Below, piece by piece: positions 45,121 to 53,301 of a DNA stretch of 64,000 bases (position 1 is its first letter; the number at the start of each line of letters is the position of its first letter). The notes under the pieces are model-generated. The model ran no database searches. It saw nothing but the letters and a program-made list of their open reading frames with translations, and was not told the DNA's origin. The translations under genes were made by a program, and so were the position numbers. This stretch comes from Sphingobacterium sp. JB170. GTDB taxonomy: Bacteria > Bacteroidota > Bacteroidia > Sphingobacteriales > Sphingobacteriaceae. Location: assembly GCF_900163865.1 (NCBI RefSeq), contig NZ_FUKU01000027.1, positions 62,001-126,000 of the forward strand. The letters run 5' to 3'.

Positions 45121-45711
45121 ATGACAATGAAACATTTATTTCTAGGCTTAATCGCCTCTTCAGTACTGACTTTAACAGCATGTAACGGAAACGCGGAAAA
45201 AAAATCGGAAAGCACAGCGCATGCGGATCATGCTACTGAAACAATTCCTTCCGTCAATGATGCTACATCCATCGAACAGGGAAATTTTTCTGAATTGTAT
45301 GCTCATTACCAACATTTAACATTTGCCCTGTCGTCAGACAATGATAAAGAAGCCGCCAATGCCGCTAAAGGCATGTTGGAGGCTCTTCCTAAAATCAAGT
45401 CAGATGGATTCAGTACGGAAGAAAAAAACACGTACGATGATATTGCTGCCGATATCCAAGAACATGCTGAACATATCTCAGACAACGTGGGCAATATCGC
45501 TCATCAGCGTGAGCATTTGGTTACACTTAGCGAGGATTTTTACGATATAGCAAAGACGTTTGGCACAGACAAACCTTTATATAAAGTTTATTGCTCGATG
45601 TATAATGACAACAAAGGTGCATACTGGTTAAGTGATAGTAAGGAAATCAAGAACCCATACTATGGAGCGGATATGCTTACCTGTGGAGAAGTTCAGGAGG
45701 AGTTAAAGTAA
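45121..45711 (+). CDS. DUF3347-domain lipoprotein (copy 2)
   Basis: A 196-residue protein with lipoprotein signal (SSVLTLTAC) and a His-rich linker (AHADHATE) before the DUF3347 helical domain. The C-terminus YKVYCSMYNDNKGAYWLS then NPYYGADMLTCGEV matches copy 1 closely, so the genes are diverged duplicates. An ATG two codons downstream (45127) is an alternative start. It directly precedes the cusA-type gene across an 80 bp gap holding a stem-loop. Confidence 0.87.
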   Translation: MTMKHLFLGLIASSVLTLTACNGNAEKKSESTAHADHATETIPSVNDATSIEQGNFSELYAHYQHLTFALSSDNDKEAANAAKGMLEALPKIKSDGFSTEEKNTYDDIAADIQEHAEHISDNVGNIAHQREHLVTLSEDFYDIAKTFGTDKPLYKVYCSMYNDNKGAYWLSDSKEIKNPYYGADMLTCGEVQEELK

Positions 45712-45723
45712 GATCAAGGATTT

Positions 45724-45767
45724 TTTAGCATACAGGTTTCAATTTTAATGAGAATCTGTATGCTAAA
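45724..45767 (+). repeat. 12 bp stem-loop before the cusA-type gene
   Basis: TTTAGCATACAG (45724-45735) pairs perfectly with CTGTATGCTAAA (45756-45767). No T-run follows, so it may moderate read-through into the efflux genes or stabilise the upstream message. Confidence 0.55.
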
Positions 45768-45791
45768 TTAATATGGCAAAACTGTATATGT

Positions 45792-48700
45792 ATGCTTAAT
45801 AAAATTATTAAATACTTTCTCAATAATAGAATAATTACCATTCTACTGTTGATTGTAGTGGTCATTTGGGGGCTTATTACAGCGCCCTTTAATTGGCACC
45901 AGAACGTGTTGCCAAGTGATCCCGTTCCTGTAGATGCGATACCGGATATTGGTGACAACCAGCAGATCGTAGCAACGGAATGGATGGGAAGATCTCCCAA
46001 GGATATCCAAGAACAGATCACATATCCCTTAACGACATCCCTTTTGGGGATTCCGGGAGTAAAAACAATCCGAAGCAGCTCCATGTTCGGCATGTCATTC
46101 CTTTATATCATTTTCGAGGAAGACGTCGAATTTTATTGGAGCCGTTCCCGAATATTAGAAAAGCTCAATTCGTTGCCTGCTGGTACGCTCCCAACAGGGG
46201 TTATACCCTCATTAGGTCCAGATGCTACGGCGCTGGGACAGGTTTATTGGTATACCTTAGAAGGACGCAATCCTGAAACCGATGAGCCGACCGGTGGTTG
46301 GGATCCCGAGGAACTGCGTACCGTGCAGGATTTCTATGCCAGGTATAACTTAGCAGCATCAGAAGGGGTTTCCGAAGTGGCTTCCATCGGTGGGTTTGTG
46401 AAAGAATATCAGGTTGATATCAATCCTGACGCTATGCGTGCTTATAACGTCTCCGTAATGGACATTATGTCCGCCATTCAAAATAGCAACCTCGATATTG
46501 GTGCGGAAACGATCGAGATTAACAAGGCAGAATATCTTGTGCGCGGACTGGGTTATATCAAGAGTGTCAAAGATCTCGAAGATGCGGTGGTAACCGTACG
46601 GAACAATGTGCCTGTTAAAATAAAAGATGTAGGATTTGTAAACTTAGGGCCAGCCACACGACGTGGGGGGTTGGATAAGGAAGGTGTCGAAGCCGTGGGG
46701 GGTGTTGTGGTTGCCCGGTACGGGGCAAACCCGATGGAGGTGATCAATAACGTCAAGGCAAAGATCAAACAAATGGAAGCAGGTCTTCCCCAAAAAACAT
46801 TAGCAGATGGTACAGTTTCCAAGGTAACAGTAGTTCCTTTCTACGACCGCTCAGGATTGATTCAGGAAACGATCGGAACATTGGAGAATGCTCTTGCCCA
46901 TGAAATCCTGATCTGTATCATCGTGGTCATCGTATTGGTAATTAATCTGCGTGCATCCATATTGATTTCAAGTATCCTACCGATTGGGGTACTGGCCACA
47001 TTCATTATCATGAGGCAAATGGGTGTAGAGGCGAATATCGTGGCCCTTTCAGGTATTGCAATCGCTATTGGTGTCATGGTAGATGTCGGGATTGTCTTTG
47101 TAGAAAGTATCCTACGATATATGGATGAAGAACGAGCCAGGGGTGTTGAAAGCCGAGGAAAAGCTTTTGTAAACTTAATTTCCAAAGCCGTATCCGAGGT
47201 GTCGGGAGCCTTGTCAACAGCCATGCTCACTACGATCATCAGTTTTTTGCCTGTTTTTGCCATGGAGGCGCAAGAAGGAAAGCTATTTAAACCGCTGGCC
47301 TATACCAAAACTTTTGCTCTAACTTCAGCTTTTCTCTTAGGAATCATCGTATTGCCAACACTGGCATATTACGTTTATTCGATTCGATTGAACGGTAAGA
47401 AGCTGCGCCAGTTTGCCAACTATTTCTTAGTGGCAGCAGGTATTGGACTTTGGATATACTCGGGCGTTTTTATAGCGTTTGCTTTGACCCTGATCGGAGT
47501 AAACAACTTGTTTACACCCAATTGGAAAGGCGAAAAATTCGCCAACTACATCAATGTAGGTATTACTCTCTTCGTAGCAATGTACTATCTGACGGTGGAA
47601 TGGCTGCCGCTCGGCACGCAGGCCAGTACGACGCTTAACTTTGTATTTGTGTTTTTGGCAATTGGAGCCATCCTAGGAATGTTGTGGGTATTGGTGATTT
47701 ATTACGAGCAAATTTTGCGTTGGTCGCTTTCCCATCGATGGAAGTTTATGGCCATACCTATCATAACCTTAGTGTTCGGATTGTTGGCTTGGATGGGAAC
47801 CGAAAGAAGTTTCGGGTTTGTAGCCAAAGGCTTCGAGACATTCGGATGGAAATCGTTCAAGGAAACAGCTTTTTGGCAGAAATCCACCGAAACGTTCCCA
47901 GGTATTGGCGAGGAGTTTATGCCCAGTTTAAATGAAGGTTCCTTCTTGTTGATGCCTACCAGTATGCCACATACCGGTATTGAACAAAACCTGCAATTCA
48001 TACGGACATTGGACAAACGCATTCAGAATATTCCTGAGGTAGAACTCATCGTAGGTAAATGGGGACGTGTAAACTCTGCCCTTGACCCGGCACCTACCCA
48101 AATGTTTGAAAATACCATCAACTATATACCGGAATATATTTTGGACGAAGATGGTCATAGAGAGCGTTTTAAAACCAATAGTGATGGGCATTTTGAACTG
48201 ATTAACGGAGATACCTACGATCTGGATCAAGGATTCAGACAAATTCCACGAGATAGCCTTATCATAGATAAAGGCGGCAAGTTCTTTCGTCAGTGGCGTC
48301 CCGAGATAAAAACGGCGGACGACATTTGGCAAGAGATTGTCAATGTTTCCCATTTGCCGGGCCTGACTTCAGCGCCAAAACTGCAACCAATTGAAGCAAG
48401 ACTGGTCATGCTTTCTACTGGTATGAGAGCTCCCATGGGTTTAAAAGTATCTGGTCCTGACCTTGAATCGATAGAAGCGGGCGGAAAAGCATTGGAAACT
48501 GCCTTGAAAGATATTCCATCGATCATGCCATCTACGGTTTTTTACGACCGTGCAGTAGGCGCGCCTTATATTGAATTGCATTTGAACAGGGACAAGATGG
48601 CCCGGTATGGGATTACCGTAGCAGAGCTTCAGGAAGTAATCAGTGCTGCAATCGGGGGTATGTCTTTGACTAATACAGTAGAAGGACGTGAGCGGTTTCC

Positions 48701-49646
48701 CGTTCGCTTACGTTACCCGCGCGAATTAAGGGATGATCCTGATGCACTACGAAAAATAATCATACCTACAGCTACCGGCGTACAAATACCTTTGGGTGAT
48801 GTCGTTGACATTGAATACGCAAAAGGTGCACAAATGATCCAAAGCGAAAACACATTTTTGTTGGGCTACGTCATCTTTGATAAAATAAGTGGTAAGGCTG
48901 AGGTAGAGGTCGTGCGCGAAGCCGATAACATCTTACAGGAAAAAATAGCTTCTGGGGAATTGACTTTACCCGATGGGGTAACGTATGTATTTGCGGGTAA
49001 TTATGAACAACAAGAACGTGCGGCAAAACGTCTACTGCTTATCATACCGATGAGCTTATTGGCTATTTTGCTAATTCTTTATTTCCAATTCCGGACAGTT
49101 ACCGCTTCCTTGATCCATTTCTCCGGGGTGTTTGTAGCGCTTGCAGGAGGTTTTATTTTATTATGGTTATATGGACAGCCTTGGTTCATGGACTTCTCTG
49201 TGGGGGGGACGAATATGAGGGACTTGTTCCAGATGCACAGCATTAACCTCAGTATAGCTGTTTGGGTAGGCTTTATAGCCCTCTTTGGGTTGGCCACAAG
49301 TGACGGTGTACTAATGGGTACATATATACACGATACGTTCGTTGCCCGAAACCCTAGAACAAAAGAAGAGATCAGGGAGGCCGTTGTCTATGCGGGGTTA
49401 AAGCGCGTGAGGCCCGCAGCGATGACTACCGCTACAGCATTGATAGCGTTGTTACCGGTATTGACCTCAACGGGTAAAGGAGCAGAAATAATGGTGCCGA
49501 TGGCGATCCCAACATTTGGGGGGATGCTGATCCAATCCATGACCATGTTTGTAGTGCCGGTATTCCAATGCTGGTGGAGAGAATCGGCCCTTAGAAAGGA
49601 AAACAGGTCAAAAAATAAAAATCAAATAACTGATGAAAACGAATAA
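45792..49646 (+). CDS. cusA: heavy-metal RND efflux pump, CusA/CzcA family
   Basis: A 1284-residue inner-membrane proton-driven pump. The N-terminal LPSDPVPVDAIPDIGDNQQI and GRSPKDIQEQITYPLTTSLL are HME-RND signatures, and IAIAIGVMVDVGIVFVES in the fourth helix carries the proton-relay acidic residue. It is about 240 residues longer than E. coli CusA. The extra length is in the centre (about residues 530-680), where added hydrophobic segments precede ILRWSLSHRWKFMAIPI, and near residue 790. It works with the TolC-like and adaptor genes that follow; linkage to copper genes favours Cu(I)/Ag(I). Its stop overlaps the next start by 14 bp. Confidence 0.93.
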   Translation: MLNKIIKYFLNNRIITILLLIVVVIWGLITAPFNWHQNVLPSDPVPVDAIPDIGDNQQIVATEWMGRSPKDIQEQITYPLTTSLLGIPGVKTIRSSSMFGMSFLYIIFEEDVEFYWSRSRILEKLNSLPAGTLPTGVIPSLGPDATALGQVYWYTLEGRNPETDEPTGGWDPEELRTVQDFYARYNLAASEGVSEVASIGGFVKEYQVDINPDAMRAYNVSVMDIMSAIQNSNLDIGAETIEINKAEYLVRGLGYIKSVKDLEDAVVTVRNNVPVKIKDVGFVNLGPATRRGGLDKEGVEAVGGVVVARYGANPMEVINNVKAKIKQMEAGLPQKTLADGTVSKVTVVPFYDRSGLIQETIGTLENALAHEILICIIVVIVLVINLRASILISSILPIGVLATFIIMRQMGVEANIVALSGIAIAIGVMVDVGIVFVESILRYMDEERARGVESRGKAFVNLISKAVSEVSGALSTAMLTTIISFLPVFAMEAQEGKLFKPLAYTKTFALTSAFLLGIIVLPTLAYYVYSIRLNGKKLRQFANYFLVAAGIGLWIYSGVFIAFALTLIGVNNLFTPNWKGEKFANYINVGITLFVAMYYLTVEWLPLGTQASTTLNFVFVFLAIGAILGMLWVLVIYYEQILRWSLSHRWKFMAIPIITLVFGLLAWMGTERSFGFVAKGFETFGWKSFKETAFWQKSTETFPGIGEEFMPSLNEGSFLLMPTSMPHTGIEQNLQFIRTLDKRIQNIPEVELIVGKWGRVNSALDPAPTQMFENTINYIPEYILDEDGHRERFKTNSDGHFELINGDTYDLDQGFRQIPRDSLIIDKGGKFFRQWRPEIKTADDIWQEIVNVSHLPGLTSAPKLQPIEARLVMLSTGMRAPMGLKVSGPDLESIEAGGKALETALKDIPSIMPSTVFYDRAVGAPYIELHLNRDKMARYGITVAELQEVISAAIGGMSLTNTVEGRERFPVRLRYPRELRDDPDALRKIIIPTATGVQIPLGDVVDIEYAKGAQMIQSENTFLLGYVIFDKISGKAEVEVVREADNILQEKIASGELTLPDGVTYVFAGNYEQQERAAKRLLLIIPMSLLAILLILYFQFRTVTASLIHFSGVFVALAGGFILLWLYGQPWFMDFSVGGTNMRDLFQMHSINLSIAVWVGFIALFGLATSDGVLMGTYIHDTFVARNPRTKEEIREAVVYAGLKRVRPAAMTTATALIALLPVLTSTGKGAEIMVPMAIPTFGGMLIQSMTMFVVPVFQCWWRESALRKENRSKNKNQITDENE

Positions 49647-51096
49647 AACATATATAACGTCGATCCTATTTGTAGTGTTAGGTTTCTTTTCGAATGCTTT
49701 CGCCCAGGAACAAACGAAAGATTCACTATCACACTACATCAAGGTCGCAATAGAAAACAATCCCGGCGTAAAGTCACAGCGCTTAGTGCATGAAGCCTTC
49801 CTTCAAAAAATCCCGCAAGCGGGAGCTTATCAGGATCCGGAACTATCCTTGGAGGCATACACAATGCCCATGGAAATTATTGGTGGCCGATCCATTGGAA
49901 ATATCAGTTTAATGCAGATGTTCCCTTGGTTCGGTACGAGAAAGGCAGCCCGGACAGAGGCAACCCATATGGCCAATATGCAAGATCAGCAATACCGGGA
50001 AGCCGTGGATAACCTAATTCTGCAGGTCAGCACGCAATGGTACACGATGCAAAAACTGAATGAGCAGCTACACAATAACGAAGAAAATAAAAAAATATTA
50101 GATCAGTTGGAGCAATTGGCCTTGAGGAAATTTTCTTCTCCACCCAGTACTGCTCGACCTACTCCGGTTCCGACCGTTAGTAGCAATGCTCCCTCCACAC
50201 CTTCAACATCCACTGCCTCATCGGGTATGGGTGGTATGAGTATGGGAAAAGGTTCAACGACGGCGCCAGCTACTAACCCCGGCACGAATATGTCGTCCGG
50301 GGGGGATATGGGCGGAATGGCAGGAGGTTCAGGGCCGGGTATGTCAGAGGTACTCCGCATCCAAATGGAAATTGCTGAAATTGAAAATAATATTGAAAGC
50401 CTACATTCTCAAATCAAAGCTGAAAAAGCGAAATTCAACGCACTATTAAACAGGGATGCCACCGAAGAAGTTGTATTGGGAAAGGAGATATACAAAGTGG
50501 AATTTTTATATAGCGAAAAGGAGGCTTTGGCATTTATTGAACAAAACAATCCCATGCTTGAGATGATTTCGGAGGAAGGTTTGGCCTTCAAAGCAAAAGC
50601 CGAGATGGATCGAAAAATGAGTTATCCCATGATCGGTATCGGAGCTGAATATATGGTTGTTGGGAAAACCGACAATATGATGCTCGCCATGGAGGGTATG
50701 AACGGGAAAGATATGATTATGCCCATGGTCTCGGTGACCCTGCCGCTCTTTCGTAAAAAGTATAACGCCCAACAAAAGGAAGGCCAACTGTGGCGGAAAT
50801 CAACTGAGGAAAACTTTAAAAATACTTTCAATTCGTTGAAAAGTGAATACTACGGGTACAAAAGCCAATTGGACGATGCGGAACGGGTTGTGAAATTATA
50901 TGAAAAACAGACAATCCTTGCACAAACAACCTATAATTTGATCGTAAAGGAGTTCGTAACCGGCAAAAGTGATCTGACCAATGTCATCCAGGTGCAGCGT
51001 CAATTGTTGGACTATCAACTTCGAAAAGCAGAAGCGCTTGCCAATTATAACACGATGGTCGTGTCAATAAAGAAATTATTAGCGGACAATAAGTAA
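49633..51096 (+). CDS. cusC: TolC-family outer-membrane efflux protein with Met/Gly-rich insert
   Basis: A 487-residue outer-membrane factor with signal peptide (LGFFSNAFAQ) and two TolC repeats of long helices. Between them (about residues 173-237) lies a low-complexity insert rich in Ser, Pro, Thr, then Gly and Met (SSGMGGMSMGKGS, GGDMGGMAGGSGPGM). Met-rich stretches of this kind bind Cu(I)/Ag(I). The gene starts inside the end of cusA, so the two are translationally coupled. The tripartite pump would expel copper from the periplasm. Confidence 0.9.
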   Translation: MKTNKTYITSILFVVLGFFSNAFAQEQTKDSLSHYIKVAIENNPGVKSQRLVHEAFLQKIPQAGAYQDPELSLEAYTMPMEIIGGRSIGNISLMQMFPWFGTRKAARTEATHMANMQDQQYREAVDNLILQVSTQWYTMQKLNEQLHNNEENKKILDQLEQLALRKFSSPPSTARPTPVPTVSSNAPSTPSTSTASSGMGGMSMGKGSTTAPATNPGTNMSSGGDMGGMAGGSGPGMSEVLRIQMEIAEIENNIESLHSQIKAEKAKFNALLNRDATEEVVLGKEIYKVEFLYSEKEALAFIEQNNPMLEMISEEGLAFKAKAEMDRKMSYPMIGIGAEYMVVGKTDNMMLAMEGMNGKDMIMPMVSVTLPLFRKKYNAQQKEGQLWRKSTEENFKNTFNSLKSEYYGYKSQLDDAERVVKLYEKQTILAQTTYNLIVKEFVTGKSDLTNVIQVQRQLLDYQLRKAEALANYNTMVVSIKKLLADNK

Positions 51097-51119
51097 CGAA
51101 CTATTCAAAGAAATTAGTA

Positions 51120-52700
51120 ATGAATAAACTGAAAAATATATTTAGAAACAATATAGTAAAATACGGAGCTATATTGTTAGCCGGACTACTACTGGGTTGG
51201 GGGATCTTCGGAGGTGGTGCGTCCCATGACCATAGTCATGATCTTGAAATGGAGGTAACCGAGGAGGGCGCTACTGTGTGGACTTGTTCCATGCACCCAC
51301 AGATCAAAATGGATAAACCGGGCAAATGCCCCCTATGTGCGATGGACTTGATCCCATTGAAAACATCCGGTGGTGGCGACGATGTGGTTGACGATGATGC
51401 GATCCAAATGTCAAAAGAGGCAATTGCATTGGCAAATATCCAAACCTCCATGGTTGGGCATCAGGATGCAATTAAGGATGTACAATTGTACGGTACCATC
51501 CAAGTGGATGAACGCTTACAACAATCCCAAACTTCCCACGTCAACGGTCGCATAGAGAATCTATATGTAACCTTTACCGGCGAATCCGTCAAGGAAGGTC
51601 AACTGATAGCCAAAATATATTCCCCGGACCTTTTAACAGCACAGCAAGAATTACTGGAAGCAGCAAAATTGCAAGATCTGCAACCTTTATTACTTGATGC
51701 AGCTAAAGAGAAATTGCGCTTATGGAAAGTTTCAGAGGAGCAGATAAATAAAATTATAGAATCCAACAGCGTTTCTCCTTATGTAAACATTCACGCTAAT
51801 ACAAGCGGTGTTGTCACAACCAAGAATGTGAACCAAGGGGATTATATCAGCCAGGGAAGTGTGTTATATACCATTTCGAACCTTTCAAGGCTATGGGCAA
51901 TTTTCGATGCCTACGAAACAGACTTACCGTTTTTAAAAGTTGGTGATCAGCTGGAATACACTTTGCAGAGTGTGCCGGGAAAAGTATATAAAGGGCGGAT
52001 AGCTTTTATAAATCCAATGATCGATGCGAATTCGAGAACCGCAAAGATTAGGGTTGAAGCCGATAACCGTGATCGCAATCTCAAACCGGAAATGTATGCG
52101 ACAGCGCAAATTACCGCTCCATTAAAAGGGTACGGTAAGGAGATTGTGATTCCAAAATCAGCGGTATTGTGGACAGGAAAGCGTTCAATCGTGTATGTAA
52201 AGCAACCAAATACCTCAACACCGGCGTTTAAACTTCGGGAGGTTGTATTAGGACCCTCATTGGGTGATCAATACGTCATCATGTCGGGATTGGAAAATGG
52301 CGAAGAGATTGTTACAAACGGTGCTTTTACGGTAGATGCGAGTGCCCAACTGGAAGGAAAGGTCAGTATGATGAACAATGACGGATCGACGGTACAAAGT
52401 GGACATCAACATGGTAATATGGAAAATTCCGCTAATAAAACACACGATATGCTAAAGGTTTCCGGGAACTGTGAGATGTGCAAAAGCCGCATCGAAAAGG
52501 CAGCGAAAAGTGTTAAGGGGGTAATATCAGCAAACTGGGATGTAAATGCCAAAGTCATCCATCTGGACTTCGATTCAAAAGTAACTTCAAAGAGCAACAT
52601 AAGCAAGGCTATTGCCAATGTCGGTCATGATACAGAACTGGACAAGGCTTCTAAAGCAGCTTACGATGAATTGCCGAGTTGTTGTCTATATGACCGTTAA
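51120..52700 (+). CDS. cusB: CusB-type efflux adaptor with N-terminal metal ribbon and C-terminal HMA domain
   Basis: A 526-residue periplasmic adaptor anchored by an N-terminal helix. A His-rich stretch (ASHDHSHDLE) and the ribbon CSMHPQIKMDKPGKCPLCAM come first. The membrane-fusion core follows (GRIENLYVTFTGESVKEGQL, helical hairpin, then VNIHANTSGVVTTKNVNQG). From about residue 440 a heavy-metal-associated domain is appended (KVSGNCEMCKSRIEKAAKSV). E. coli CusB has neither of these two extra domains, relying on a separate CusF. The fused HMA could capture copper and pass it to the pump. Confidence 0.92.
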   Translation: MNKLKNIFRNNIVKYGAILLAGLLLGWGIFGGGASHDHSHDLEMEVTEEGATVWTCSMHPQIKMDKPGKCPLCAMDLIPLKTSGGGDDVVDDDAIQMSKEAIALANIQTSMVGHQDAIKDVQLYGTIQVDERLQQSQTSHVNGRIENLYVTFTGESVKEGQLIAKIYSPDLLTAQQELLEAAKLQDLQPLLLDAAKEKLRLWKVSEEQINKIIESNSVSPYVNIHANTSGVVTTKNVNQGDYISQGSVLYTISNLSRLWAIFDAYETDLPFLKVGDQLEYTLQSVPGKVYKGRIAFINPMIDANSRTAKIRVEADNRDRNLKPEMYATAQITAPLKGYGKEIVIPKSAVLWTGKRSIVYVKQPNTSTPAFKLREVVLGPSLGDQYVIMSGLENGEEIVTNGAFTVDASAQLEGKVSMMNNDGSTVQSGHQHGNMENSANKTHDMLKVSGNCEMCKSRIEKAAKSVKGVISANWDVNAKVIHLDFDSKVTSKSNISKAIANVGHDTELDKASKAAYDELPSCCLYDR

Positions 52701-52725
52701 ACTTTGACAATCTAATTGGTTCGTT

Positions 52726-53205
52726 ATGGAAGGCATCAGAAAAAAAAATGCAATTTCTAAATCAAAACTAATCTTTATGGTTTTGCTGACTGTTTTATTG
52801 TTAATACAGTTGGCAAGACCTGAAAAGAATACAACAGCCACTCCAGCGGGAAAGGCTTTTGTTGATACTTTTAAAGTTGGTGAACAGGTCAATGCAATTT
52901 TGGCTGTTTCATGTTATGACTGTCATAGCAATAACACGAATTACCCTTGGTACAGTGAGATTCAGCCTATGGCTTGGCTGATGGAAAAGCACATATTAGA
53001 TGGAAAGGAAAAGTTGAATTTTGATGACTTACCACCTTATGGGTCCCGAAGACTTAATTCAAAATTCACGCAAATCACCAAGCAAATTGAACAAGATAAA
53101 ATGCCACTAAATTCTTATTTATGGTTGCATGAAGGTGCTCGTTTGAGAATGGAAGATAAGAAGTTGTTAATTGATTACTTTAATTCATTAGCAGACAATG
53201 AGTAA
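52726..53205 (+). CDS. membrane-anchored haem-binding-domain protein
   Basis: A 159-residue protein with one N-terminal membrane helix (LIFMVLLTVLLLIQLA) and the c-type haem motif CYDCH in VSCYDCHSNNTNYPWYS. The rest (IQPMAWLMEKHILDGKEKLN, then YLWLHEGARLRMEDKKLLID) matches the Bacteroidota haem-binding domain family. It faces the periplasm and may pass electrons. Its position between the efflux adaptor and CopB-type ATPase suggests a redox link to copper handling, which is inference. Confidence 0.85.
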   Translation: MEGIRKKNAISKSKLIFMVLLTVLLLIQLARPEKNTTATPAGKAFVDTFKVGEQVNAILAVSCYDCHSNNTNYPWYSEIQPMAWLMEKHILDGKEKLNFDDLPPYGSRRLNSKFTQITKQIEQDKMPLNSYLWLHEGARLRMEDKKLLIDYFNSLADNE

Positions 53206-53301
53206 ATTTAGACTATTAATTGAACAGGCAGATCCATAGATATATATAGGTCAAAAAATGCCACAATCAAAATGATCATGAAACAATCTTAAATCGTTGT
53301 T

